From the NCBI GenBank assembly GCA_044226395.1, contig JBGAHD010000002.1:124001-188000 (forward strand): 64,000 bases of DNA, written 5' to 3'. Of the stretch, positions 20,557 through 28,002 are shown one piece after another. The stretch is from JBGAHD01 sp044226395. GTDB taxonomy: Bacteria > Pseudomonadota > Gammaproteobacteria > Xanthomonadales > Ahniellaceae. The translations under genes and the position numbers were made by a program. Each line of letters begins with the position of its first letter. Position 1 is the stretch's first letter. The notes under the pieces were generated by a model. The model had not been told where the DNA came from and did not search any database. It was given only the letters and a program-made list of their open reading frames with translations.

Positions 20557-22002
20557 ATGCACCGTCATGACCCTTCACAGTGGACGTCGCGCGAACGAGA
20601 TCTGTGGCAGCGCATCAGCGCGCATTCGTTCGAAGACCCGACCTTGCCGCTCGATTTCTGCGCGCGGCTGGCGCGCGAACAAGGCTGGCGCCGCGACGAA
20701 GCCCGCGCCGCGATCGAGGAATACCGGCGCTTCTGTTTTCTCGCCGTGACCTGCGAACACGCGGTCACGCCCAGCGAAGCGGTCGATGAAGTCTGGCATC
20801 TGCACCTGACCTACACGCGCGATTACTGGGAACACTTCTGCGTCGAGGTGCTCGGCCGGCCTTTGCATCACGGCCCGACGCGTGGCCTGCGCGAGGATGT
20901 GCGTCGTCATCATGAGGACTACGCGCTCACGCTCGAAAGTTATGAACACGGCTTCGGCGCGCCCCCGGAACGCTGGTGGCCCGGCACGCGCGAGCGCTTC
21001 GCCGACGCGCGACGCTGGCGGCGCGTTGACACCTCGCTGCATCTCGTATTGCCGCGACCGCGACTCGATGCGCGCTGGCTCGCTCCGCTGATCGTGGCCG
21101 TGGTCGGCGCGGCGGTGGCGCCGCTGGCGCTGGCGCAATCGGAATCGCCACTCGATCTCACGGGTCCGCGATTCCTGCTGCTGTATCTGGCGCTGCTCGT
21201 GGTGAGCTTCGTCGCGGCCAGTGTCTGGCGCACGAGTTTGCGCGCGGGCGAGGAACGCGGGGGCGGCACGCCCGATTCGCTGGGCGTGGCGTATCTGTTG
21301 GGCGGCGCTCAACGCGCGCTCGACGCGGCCGCGGCCGAAGGCCTGGCCCACAAGCATCTGGTCTGGCAGCCCGACCAACAGGCCCTGGCCCGCGACTTCG
21401 GCCCCGAGCGGCCGCGACCCGAACTGCAGCCGCTGCTCGATGCCCTGATCGGCGCGCGCGATGGCAAGGTCAGCCCCGCGGTCGCGCAAGCGGCGACGCG
21501 CGACGTCGCGCACAAGCTCCGTCAACGGGGACTGCTGCTCGACGACGCCGCGGCTAGCCGCGCGCGCTGGTTGCCCACACTGCTGCCCGTGGCCTTGATC
21601 GTGCTCGGCGCGGCCAAGGTCGTGATCGGCCTGTCGCGCGATAAGCCGGTGCTGTTCCTGGTGATGCTGATCATCGCGACGGTGATCGCGTTGATAGTCT
21701 TCATCGCGAAGGCACCGGCGCGTTCGCGCGCGGGCGATCGCGCCGTGCGTCAGGCGCGTCGCGACAATGCCCGCGCCGCGCGCGCGCCGACTTCGCGCGA
21801 CATGGGCATGGCCGTGGCCTTGCTCGGCACGGCGGCGCTGTCGGGCTCGGCCTTCGCGGCCTATCACCAAGCGCGCCAGCCGGTATCGAGCGGCGGCGGC
21901 GACAGTTCCTCGAGTTCGTCGTCGAGTGATTCGTCCAGCGACGGCGGCAGCGGTTGCTCCAGCAGCGGCTGCGGCGGTTGCGGCGGCGGCGGTGGCGACT
22001 AG
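20557..22002 (+). CDS. TIGR04222-type membrane protein with Gly/Cys-rich tail
   Basis: A 481-aa protein. ATG 20557 is chosen because GAGGAG lies 6 nt upstream. Residues 1-140 form a soluble domain with CEHAVTPSEAVDEVWHLHLT and DYWEHFC segments. Membrane helices occur near 175-195, 205-225, 340-360 and 365-385, and another hydrophobic patch near 425. The C-terminus is a low-complexity Ser then Gly/Cys tail. This matches the TIGR04222 family, which is defined partly by such a tail; its function is not established. It stands alone, with the GT gene 51 bp downstream. Confidence 0.82.
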   Translation: MHRHDPSQWTSRERDLWQRISAHSFEDPTLPLDFCARLAREQGWRRDEARAAIEEYRRFCFLAVTCEHAVTPSEAVDEVWHLHLTYTRDYWEHFCVEVLGRPLHHGPTRGLREDVRRHHEDYALTLESYEHGFGAPPERWWPGTRERFADARRWRRVDTSLHLVLPRPRLDARWLAPLIVAVVGAAVAPLALAQSESPLDLTGPRFLLLYLALLVVSFVAASVWRTSLRAGEERGGGTPDSLGVAYLLGGAQRALDAAAAEGLAHKHLVWQPDQQALARDFGPERPRPELQPLLDALIGARDGKVSPAVAQAATRDVAHKLRQRGLLLDDAAASRARWLPTLLPVALIVLGAAKVVIGLSRDKPVLFLVMLIIATVIALIVFIAKAPARSRAGDRAVRQARRDNARAARAPTSRDMGMAVALLGTAALSGSAFAAYHQARQPVSSGGGDSSSSSSSSDSSSDGGSGCSSSGCGGCGGGGGD

Positions 22003-22012
22003 CGCCAACACG

Positions 22013-22051
22013 GCGCATGGCCAGCGGCGCGGCGCTGGCCTTACCATGCGC
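22013..22051 (+). promoter_or_regulatory. Long hairpin immediately before the GT41-like start codon
   Basis: GCGCATGG then CCAGCG (22013-22026) pair with CGCTGG (22033-22038) and CCATGCGC (22044-22051), leaving a 6-nt loop and one CCTTA bulge. The hairpin ends 2 nt before the ATG at 22054 and covers the place where a ribosome-binding site should be. It could end the upstream transcript or restrict translation of the next gene. Confidence 0.5.
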
Positions 22052-22053
22052 GC

Positions 22054-24108
22054 ATGAGTCTGACCGCCGCGCGCGCCGCCACGCTCGCCGATGCCGCCCT
22101 AGTCGAAGCCGCCAACGCGGCCCTGCAGCGCCACGATCACGATGAAGTGATCGTGGCGTTAGCCACGCTCGCGCAACGCTTTCCCGACAACGCGGCGGTG
22201 CGAAAACGCCTGGCCACGGCCTTCAACCAACGTGGCGCGATGCGCGCCCGCGCGCGCGATCTGCCTGGCGCGGTGGCCGATTGGGACCAAGCGCTGCGTC
22301 TCGAACCCGATCACGTCGATGCCCTGGTCAACCGCGCGCGCGTGCATCTGGGTGATCGACGCTGGGATGAAGCGGCGCGGTTGTTCGCGCGCGCGGGGCA
22401 ACTCGCGCCAAACGATGTCGAGATCGCGCTCGAACTCGCCGAAGCGCGCACGTGGATCGGCGAACCCGGCGCCGAAGAACACCTGCGTCACGCCATCGCG
22501 CACGCGCGCGCCGCCGGCAAGCCCGATCGTCTGCGCCTCGCGGCAGCGTGCGCCGGCATCGATGACGAAACACAAGCGCTCGATTTTCTGCGCCAAATGG
22601 CGGGCCAAGCGCCCTTGCCATTGTGGTTGGAAACCGCCGATGCCTGGCGCGAGGGCGCCAGCGCGACGATGGCGCCACAGGTCTTTCACGCCGCCGCCGC
22701 GCGCGGCGGTGAAGGTCGCGACGCGCCGTCGCTGCGCGCCGTCATCGCGAGTCACTTGGCACTGGCCCAGGTTTACCGCGATCGCGACGAGATGCTCGCC
22801 ACGCATGCGCGCTTTCTCGCTGGCATCGAGCGCTTACACGACGAATTCGACGACGCGCGCCTGCGCCGCTGCGCGCCCGGCCTCGAACAAGTGCTGTGGA
22901 CGCCGCAAGGTCTCGCCTATCACGGCCTGATCGATCGCGACCCCTTGTCGCGCTACGGCGATTGGCTCGCGCGCGCCACCGGCGTGCTGGCGCCGTGGAC
23001 GCAGCAAGAATCGCTGCGCGCGCGCGGCGAGCGACGCGTCGGCATGGTGATGTCGAGCGCGCTGCATTCCACGCTCGGTCGCTACTTCGGCGCCTGGATC
23101 GCGGGCCTGAAGGATCGCGGCATCGACGTCACCGTGATCACGCCCGGCCTGCGCGGCGACGCGCGTGCGCGCGCGCTCGCCGACAGCGGCACGCGCAGAC
23201 TCGACACGCCCGGCTCGCTCGATGACACCGCGCGCGCGATTCACGCCGCCGGCTTCGATCTGCTGATCTATCCCGATGCCTTGGTCGAAGCGCGCTCCTT
23301 CGTGCTCGCCAGCCTGCGCCTCGCGCCACGACAAGTCGTCGGCTGGGCCCACCCCGACACCACGGGCCTGCCCCAGGTCGATACCTATCTCAGCTGCGCG
23401 ACCATGGAAGGCCCCGATGCCGCCACGCACTATCGCGAGCGTTTGTTGCTCCTGCCCGGCATCGGCACCTGCTATCCGCGACCGCCCGAGGCGAGCGCGA
23501 AGGCGCCGCCGCTGCCCGAAGGCCATCGCTATCTGATTCCGCACGTGCCGCCGAAACTGCACGTCGATTTCGACGAGGTCCTGGTCGAGATCGCGCGCCG
23601 CGATCGCCACGCGCGCCTGCTCGTGGTCGGCGCCGATCACCCGGCATTGCGCGCGCGGTGGCGCGCGCGACTGCATGCCGCGTTGCGCGCGGGTGGCGCC
23701 GATCCCGACGCGCAACTGCATTTCCTCCCGCGCATGCCGCGCGCGGATTTCCTCGCCACGTGCGCGGCCAGCGCGGTGATGCTCGACCCGCCGCATTGGT
23801 CCGGCGGCGCGAACACGCTCGATGCGTTGGCCATGGGTTTGCCGGTGGTGACGGTGCCCGGCGTTTGCATGCGCGCGCGGCAGACGCTCGGCATGCTCGA
23901 CACGATCGGTCTGCGTGGGCCTTATGTCGTCGACAACGTGGAGGCGCAAGTGGAACAGGCGCTAACGATCGCTAGCGACGTGCGCCTACGCGCGGACTTG
24001 GGCGAAGATCTTCGGACACGCGCCACCGCGCTGTTCGACGATACGCGCGCGCTCGATGCCTTGGCGGCGCACATCGAGGCCTTGCTCGACAAGGTTTGCC
24101 CGCGCTGA
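22054..24108 (+). CDS. TPR protein with O-GlcNAc transferase-like (GT41) C-terminal domain
   Basis: A 684-aa protein. Residues about 15-140 hold TPR-like helices (including ADWDQALRLEPDHVDALVNR) and further helical repeats run to about 310. From about 330 it reads as a GT-B fold: VGMVMSSALHSTLGRY, a DLLIYPDALVEARSF segment, QVVGWAHPDTTGLPQVDTYL, and near the C-terminus HWSGGANTLDALAMGLPVVT, the equivalent of the nucleotide-binding loop in SPINDLY/OGT proteins. It probably glycosylates proteins in the cytosol; sugar donor and target are unknown. The stop abuts the convergent sensor gene's stop. Confidence 0.85.
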   Translation: MSLTAARAATLADAALVEAANAALQRHDHDEVIVALATLAQRFPDNAAVRKRLATAFNQRGAMRARARDLPGAVADWDQALRLEPDHVDALVNRARVHLGDRRWDEAARLFARAGQLAPNDVEIALELAEARTWIGEPGAEEHLRHAIAHARAAGKPDRLRLAAACAGIDDETQALDFLRQMAGQAPLPLWLETADAWREGASATMAPQVFHAAAARGGEGRDAPSLRAVIASHLALAQVYRDRDEMLATHARFLAGIERLHDEFDDARLRRCAPGLEQVLWTPQGLAYHGLIDRDPLSRYGDWLARATGVLAPWTQQESLRARGERRVGMVMSSALHSTLGRYFGAWIAGLKDRGIDVTVITPGLRGDARARALADSGTRRLDTPGSLDDTARAIHAAGFDLLIYPDALVEARSFVLASLRLAPRQVVGWAHPDTTGLPQVDTYLSCATMEGPDAATHYRERLLLLPGIGTCYPRPPEASAKAPPLPEGHRYLIPHVPPKLHVDFDEVLVEIARRDRHARLLVVGADHPALRARWRARLHAALRAGGADPDAQLHFLPRMPRADFLATCAASAVMLDPPHWSGGANTLDALAMGLPVVTVPGVCMRARQTLGMLDTIGLRGPYVVDNVEAQVEQALTIASDVRLRADLGEDLRTRATALFDDTRALDALAAHIEALLDKVCPR

Positions 24109-24744
24109 TCAGTGCGCGGTCGTGTCGTCGTCGCTGTCCTTCGCGGGCGCTGGGCTCTCGGGCGTCGACGCGGCTTGTTCCTTCGCCTTGCGTTGCTCCG
24201 CTCGCTCGCGCCGCCGTTGCTCGTTGCGTTCGCGCTGCTCTGGTGTCATTTCGCGATGGTGATGTTCCGGGTGCGCGCGGCGGCGCCATTCGCGATGTTC
24301 GCTGTCGACGGTATCGGCGATACGGCCGCGGCCATGGGCATCGACCGCGTCGGCGAGATCGAGGATCAGGCCTTGCGCGTGCGCGGCCAGCGATTCGGAT
24401 TTGTCGCGCAGCACTTTGAACGCCGATTCGGCGGCGGCGCGATCGTAAGGCTCGGCGCGCAACGTCGCGGCCAGATCATCGCGCGCCACCAGCAGTTCGC
24501 CGATGGCCGAACGCATCGGCGCGCGCTTGTCCTTCATCAAGGTTTCGAGCTTGACGCGATCGTCGTGATCGAGCGCGAACATCAAGCGGCGCGGACTGGG
24601 CAAGGTCGCGTCCGTGGCGGCGTGACCCTCGATGGATTCCGGCGGCCGACGCGCCCACCACGTGGCGCCCGCCGCGATCAGAAACACATTGAGCGCCAGC
24701 GAGGCGATCAGGCCGATGCGCATGGCGCGCGAAGGGATAGCCAT
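24109..24744 (-). CDS. CpxP/CnrX-like periplasmic heavy-metal sensor
   Basis: A 211-aa protein with one N-terminal membrane anchor (about 9-30) and an all-helical periplasmic domain of the heavy-metal-resistance/CpxP type (about 45-150), including LEKLMKDKR-like and FKVLRDKSE helices. The C-terminal 60 residues are highly charged, with a His cluster (HPEHHHRE) that could bind metal. It is the last gene of the EF-hand/ECF cassette; in the CnrYXH system of Cupriavidus the CnrX sensor releases the sigma factor by acting on the anti-sigma. The same role is inferred here from gene order. Confidence 0.82.
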   Translation of the reverse strand: MAIPSRAMRIGLIASLALNVFLIAAGATWWARRPPESIEGHAATDATLPSPRRLMFALDHDDRVKLETLMKDKRAPMRSAIGELLVARDDLAATLRAEPYDRAAAESAFKVLRDKSESLAAHAQGLILDLADAVDAHGRGRIADTVDSEHREWRRRAHPEHHHREMTPEQRERNEQRRRERAEQRKAKEQAASTPESPAPAKDSDDDTTAH

Positions 24745-24745
24745 C

Positions 24746-25177
24746 TCAATACTCCAAATCGTTGGCTTGCAACTGCGCGACTTCCAGAAGATCCGGCTCG
24801 CTGCTGGTGATCTGCACTTGCGCCGCGACCCACACGCCGGCCACGGCCGCCACCGTCAAGGCCGAAGCCGCGAAGCGCCAACCGCCGAGCGCCGCGGCGA
24901 GTTCGCGCCACCACGGCGAGGCAGGCGTCGAGGCGGCATCGCGCCCCGGCGCGCTTGCGAGAATCGCCGCGCGCAGCGCCACCGAAGGCGCCGGCACTTC
25001 GGGCAGCGCGAGTTCGGCATCGGCGGCGAGCGCGTCGTCGAACCATTGCCGCGCCTGCGCCGAGGCATCGATCGCGCGCCGCGCGGCATCGCGTTCGTGC
25101 TCGGGCCAGCGCGCGGGATCGGCGCCATAAGCGTCGAGCAGTTCGCGCAAGCGTTCGCGTGAGATTGGTTCGTTCAT
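24746..25177 (-). CDS. Probable single-helix anti-sigma factor
   Basis: A 143-aa protein with an N-terminal cytosolic helical part (RERLRELLDAYGADPARWP), one transmembrane helix (about 100-120) and a short periplasmic tail. No zinc motif is visible. Size, topology and placement between the ECF sigma gene and the sensor gene (1 bp gap) mark it as the likely anti-sigma. Family assignment by sequence alone is weak. Confidence 0.75.
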   Translation of the reverse strand: MNEPISRERLRELLDAYGADPARWPEHERDAARRAIDASAQARQWFDDALAADAELALPEVPAPSVALRAAILASAPGRDAASTPASPWWRELAAALGGWRFAASALTVAAVAGVWVAAQVQITSSEPDLLEVAQLQANDLEY

Positions 25178-25268
25178 CGCCGCGGTCCTCGTGAGCTACA
25201 GCGTAACGCGCGCGACGACACCCGTCGCGCGCGCGGAGTGAAACCTTGCCCAAGTCGTCCGAATGCGC

Positions 25269-25835
25269 TCATGCGACCAAGGCACCGGCCAGACGCGCGC
25301 GCAATTGCCGACGCGCGCGCGCCAACAACGATTCCAGGGCATCGACCGAGATCTCCATCACGCGCGCCGCCTCGGTCTGCGACAGGCCTTCGTAGTGGAA
25401 CAGCACCAGGGCCTCGCGCTGCCGCTCGGGCAGTTCCGCGAGCGCGCGCGCCAGCAGGGCCTCGCGTTCGCGTCGCGCCAACCATTCGCCGGGGCCCGGC
25501 GTGGCATCGCCGTGGACTTCCTCGACCCACGTCTCCTGCGGGCGGCGGCGACGCAAGCGGTCCTGACACAAGTTCAAGGTCACGCGATACAGCCACGTGC
25601 TCCAACGGCCGCGACCTTCCTGCCAATTCGCCGCTTGCGTCCAGGCGCGCAGGAACACGTCCTGCGCCACTTCAGCCGCATCCGCGGCATTGCCGAGCAA
25701 GCGCGTGGCCAAGGCCGTGACCTTGCGCAAATGCCGATCGACCAAGGCCGCGCACGCCGCCGCGTCGCCCGAAGCGACGCGGCGGATCAGCTCGAGATCG
25801 GGGTCATCATCGACGCCCGAGTGTTCCGGCTTCAT
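25269..25835 (-). CDS. ECF-family RNA polymerase sigma factor
   Basis: A 188-aa protein with region 2 (about 25-95; DAAEVAQDVFLRAWTQ, STWLYRVTLNLCQDRLRRRR) and region 4 (about 128-180; LPERQREALVLFHYEGLSQT followed by the HTH). Length is normal. It starts 24 bp after the EF-hand gene stop and ends 91 bp before the anti-sigma gene. By analogy with CnrH it probably activates its own operon under envelope or metal stress. Confidence 0.93.
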   Translation of the reverse strand: MKPEHSGVDDDPDLELIRRVASGDAAACAALVDRHLRKVTALATRLLGNAADAAEVAQDVFLRAWTQAANWQEGRGRWSTWLYRVTLNLCQDRLRRRRPQETWVEEVHGDATPGPGEWLARREREALLARALAELPERQREALVLFHYEGLSQTEAARVMEISVDALESLLARARRQLRARLAGALVA

Positions 25836-25859
25836 GCGCGGTCTGCGTCGTTGGCGGCC

Positions 25860-26309
25860 TTATTGCGCGTCGGGTCCGCCGTGATCGCGACCGCCGTGGT
25901 GACCATGATGACGACCGCCATGCTCCGCCCAACCCGCGCGGAACTCGTCGCGCGTGACCGAGCCGTCCTTGTTGGTGTCGAGCTTGGCCAAGCGCTCGGC
26001 GCGCGCATCGGCCATCTCGACGACCGTCACCTGACCGTCCTTGTTAGTGTCGAAGCGTTCCAGACGCGCCTTCGCGCGCGCCAGACGCTGCGCGTCCTGA
26101 TAGGCGAGGAGTTCTTGCGGCGTGATCGTGCCGTCGCGATTGCCATCCATCTGCTGCGCGCGATCCACGCCACGCGCCTTGACGTCGGCGATCGAGACCG
26201 GATCGGACCCCTGGCCGCGACCCCTGTCGCCACCCGCCACCGCCCAGGTCGACGAAGCCATCGCCACCAGCGCGAACGCCACCAGACCCGAGAACCGTTG
26301 CTTGTTCAT
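25860..26309 (-). CDS. Exported EF-hand protein with His-rich tail
   Basis: A 149-aa protein with a signal peptide (1-25, cleavage near AVA/GG). It has three canonical EF-hand loops: 55-66 (DGNRDGTITPQE), 87-98 (DTNKDGQVTVVE) and 111-122 (DTNKDGSVTRDE). The last 20 residues are His/Gly-rich and could bind transition metals. AAGGAA precedes the ATG. It is the first gene of the sigma/anti-sigma/sensor operon, so it may be the periplasmic Ca or metal input, or simply a regulon member placed first. Confidence 0.9.
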   Translation of the reverse strand: MNKQRFSGLVAFALVAMASSTWAVAGGDRGRGQGSDPVSIADVKARGVDRAQQMDGNRDGTITPQELLAYQDAQRLARAKARLERFDTNKDGQVTVVEMADARAERLAKLDTNKDGSVTRDEFRAGWAEHGGRHHGHHGGRDHGGPDAQ

Positions 26310-26325
26310 GATGCTTTCCTTGATG

Positions 26326-26351
26326 TCCGAGAGACCGGGGGTGGTCTCGGA
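26326..26351 (-). promoter_or_regulatory. 5'-UTR hairpin of EF-hand/sigma operon
   Basis: On the minus strand TCCGAGACC pairs with GGTCTCTCGGA, with a two-base bulge and a CCCCC-containing loop. It lies 17 nt upstream of the EF-hand ATG and ahead of the AAGGAA site. It could stabilise the messenger or be part of a translational control element. Confidence 0.35.
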
Positions 26352-26425
26352 GGTTTTAACGGGGGTGATCGGCGAATCCGTCGCGGGCGCGGGTGGGGTG
26401 GCGGATTCGTTGCGGGGGATTCAGA

Positions 26426-26431
26426 TATGAT
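26426..26431 (+). promoter_or_regulatory. Likely -10 box of tRNA-Arg promoter
   Basis: TATGAT is followed by a G/C-rich stretch TGGGCGGGG up to the tRNA 5' end 12 nt later. Such GC-rich discriminators are typical of stringently controlled stable-RNA promoters. No good -35 box is apparent at 17 bp. Confidence 0.45.
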
Positions 26432-26443
26432 GGGCGGGGTTAG

Positions 26444-26520
26444 GCGCCCGTAGCTCAGTTGGATAGAGTACAGCCCTCCGAAGGCTGGGGTCGTGGGTTC
26501 GAGTCCCGCCGGGCGCGCCA
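26444..26520 (+). tRNA. tRNA-Arg (anticodon CCG)
   Basis: A complete 77-nt cloverleaf with encoded CCA. The acceptor stem is GCGCCCG/CGGGCGC. The D arm is GCTC/GAGT, the anticodon arm is CAGCC-CTCCGAA-GGCTG giving anticodon CCG for codon CGG, and the T arm is GTGGG-TTCGAGT-CCCGC. Its 3' part from the anticodon loop to CCA (26475-26520) is repeated exactly three times downstream, the signature of an integrase attachment site. Confidence 0.97.
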
Positions 26521-26698
26521 TTGTTGGTCAGGTTCGTAGCCGACTCTTCGTTTTGATGCCGCGCCTGCATCCCTGCGGCCACCCGTTCGCCATCCTTGGC
26601 TCACCGTCACTGCGCGCAGGCGGCTGCGCCGCCTAAGCCGCGCGCAGTGACACCTCCGAAGGCTGGGGTCGTGGGTTCGAGTCCCGCCGGGCGCGCCA
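26521..26698 (+). repeat. Array unit 1 (type A spacer, hairpin, tRNA-Arg 3' half)
   Basis: A 178-bp unit. Spacer type A (26521-26605) leads to a 46-nt hairpin at 26606-26651: outer stem GTCACTGCGCGC with its exact complement, inner stem AGGCGGC/GCCGCCT, loop TGC, and a 3'-side bulge AAGCC. One base later an exact 46-bp copy of the tRNA 3' half follows (26653-26698), from the anticodon loop to CCA. No 5' tRNA half is present, so it cannot fold as a tRNA. Confidence 0.95.
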
Positions 26699-26875
26699 TT
26701 CTCCTACTGTTCGTAGTCGTCTCTTCGTTGAGACGTCTCGCCTGCATCCCTGCGGTCCACCGTTCGCCATCCATGGCTCACCGTCGCCGCGCGCAGGCGG
26801 CTGTGCCGCCTGAGCCGCGCGCGGCGACACCTCCGAAGGCTGGGGTCGTGGGTTCGAGTCCCGCCGGGCGCGCCA
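26699..26875 (+). repeat. Array unit 2 (type B spacer, hairpin, tRNA-Arg 3' half)
   Basis: A 177-bp unit. The spacer is type B (different first 40 bases, including GAGACGTCTC, then the shared CGCCTGCATCC region). The hairpin at 26783-26828 has outer stem GTCGCCGCGCGC with its complement, inner stem AGGCGGC/GCCGCCT, loop TGT and bulge GAGCC. An exact 46-bp tRNA copy follows at 26830-26875. Compared with unit 1, both arms of the outer stem changed together. Confidence 0.95.
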
Positions 26876-27053
26876 TTGTTGGTCAGGTTCGTAGCCGTCG
26901 CTTCGTTGTAGCTCCGCGCCTGCATCCTTGCGGCCACCCGTTCGCCATCCATGGCTCACCGTCATCGCGCGCAGCCGGCTGTGCCGGCTGAGCCGCGCGC
27001 GATGACACCTCCGAAGGCTGGGGTCGTGGGTTCGAGTCCCGCCGGGCGCGCCA
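26876..27053 (+). repeat. Array unit 3 (type A spacer, hairpin, tRNA-Arg 3' half)
   Basis: A 178-bp unit with a type A spacer close to that of unit 1. The hairpin at 26961-27006 has outer stem GTCATCGCGCGC with its complement and inner stem AGCCGGC/GCCGGCT, so the inner stem also changed on both arms relative to units 1 and 2. The tRNA copy at 27008-27053 is exact. Confidence 0.95.
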
Positions 27054-27142
27054 CTCCTACTGTTCGTAGTCGTCTCTTCGCTGAGGCGTTTCGCCTGCAT
27101 CCCTGCGGCCTCCCGTTCGCCATCCATGGCTCACCGTCATCG
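27054..27142 (+). repeat. Truncated array unit 4 (type B spacer)
   Basis: Type B spacer, ending inside the hairpin's 5' arm: GTCATCG (27136-27142) is present, but the sequence then leaves the repeat. No fifth tRNA copy follows. This is the distal boundary of the array; what lies beyond is less GC-rich. Confidence 0.85.
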
Positions 27143-27362
27143 TGGCTTTGCCGAGCCTTTTCCCGTCAGTCAGCGTGATGTTCGAGAAGGGTGCCATCAG
27201 CACCGTGGGCACGGCTTTGGTTGGGTCGGCATCGATCCCCTGGGATTGCCAGACCGCGATTTCCTGGCTGCTAGACTTGGCTCTGAACTGCCGAGCAAGC
27301 TTCGGACGATCCAAGGCATCCAACACGGTCGTGCTTGGTGTCTTCGCTTTGCATCTCGTCAA
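27057..27362 (-). pseudogene. Coding-like fragment fused into the repeat array
   Basis: An open frame on the minus strand. Its first 73 or so residues (27143-27362; includes ARQFRAKSSSQEIAVWQSQG) have ordinary protein composition and codon choice, while the last 28 are translated repeat DNA. The only start near the 5' limit is TTG without a ribosome site. I read it as the remnant of a gene cut by the array, though it could be chance. Family not recognised. Confidence 0.25.
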
Positions 27363-27471
27363 GCCCGGTTATCAAAAGTGTCGGCCGTGGATGCCGCTGC
27401 TACTGGCCTCAAGTCGAAATCAATGTGCCACTGGCGAGTGGTCTGGCCAAATACTCGCAAAAGGAATGCTG

Positions 27472-27852
27472 GTGCTGAACGTTTTCGAGGAATACCTGAA
27501 GCACTTTGCCCTCAATATCGGTCAGGCTTTCCAAGGCATTCGCTACTTCTGGACGCATCCCGACATCGATGTACTAGTAGCTCGCGGCCAGCTCCTTCAT
27601 GTTTGGTTGTCTTTTTGCCTGAGAGCCAAAAGAATCGCCAACGACCTCTTCTTCGCGATCTTGCCGCCGCACTGGCATCACACGAAGGACGAATTGGCGG
27701 GCATGCGGAGTATCTCCGTCCATCGATGGTTCCAATATGGGTATTGCGCCTGGCGATTCGACGAAAACGGTAACCCGCGAGTCGACATCGGCCAGGTCGA
27801 CAGGCGCTGGGACCCTCGGTGCAAGCAGCCCCTTGATACAAAGGGCCGCTAG
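27472..27852 (+). CDS. Hypothetical 126-aa protein
   Basis: GTG at 27472 is taken as start because AAGGA (27461-27465) is 6 nt upstream; the frame is open further upstream but that part has an unlikely Trp/Cys-rich composition. The protein has an aromatic-rich middle (VWLSFCLRAKRIANDLFFAI) and a hydrophilic C-terminus (WRFDENGNPRVDIGQVDRRW). No family recognised. Lower GC than the surroundings. It lies 150 bp before the macrodomain gene, and could be a truncated remnant. Confidence 0.4.
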   Translation: MLNVFEEYLKHFALNIGQAFQGIRYFWTHPDIDVLVARGQLLHVWLSFCLRAKRIANDLFFAILPPHWHHTKDELAGMRSISVHRWFQYGYCAWRFDENGNPRVDIGQVDRRWDPRCKQPLDTKGR

Positions 27853-28002
27853 TTCGTTCCCCGAAGATCAGCCGCCATGTCGCATCGCCGAGCTGGATGT
27901 CAAGCGCCGCTAGAATCAAGGCGCAATTCACATGGCCCTCCAAATCAATGCGAATTGATGGGCAATTGATCAAAACGCGCGTCGGAGCATTACCAGAACG
28001 CC

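Noticed and set aside
26653..27053. Three extra tRNA genes
   Set aside because: Only the part from the anticodon loop onward is present; D arm and 5' acceptor strand are missing.
26596..27127. Open frames on both strands of the tRNA array, with translations such as RRDSNPRP and PPKAGVVGSSPAGRA
   Set aside because: These peptides are translations of tRNA-Arg sequence in the wrong sense or frame; similar spurious proteins are common in databases. No ribosome sites.
26521..27142. CRISPR array or integron cassette array
   Set aside because: The repeats are exact tRNA 3' halves at 178-bp spacing with similar, not unique, spacers. No cas or integrase gene is seen, and there are no GTTRRRY-type attC core sites.
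27142..27471. Upstream extension of the hypothetical gene ending at 27852
   Set aside because: Trp/Cys-rich unlikely sequence and a start inside the repeat; the ribosome site supports GTG 27472.
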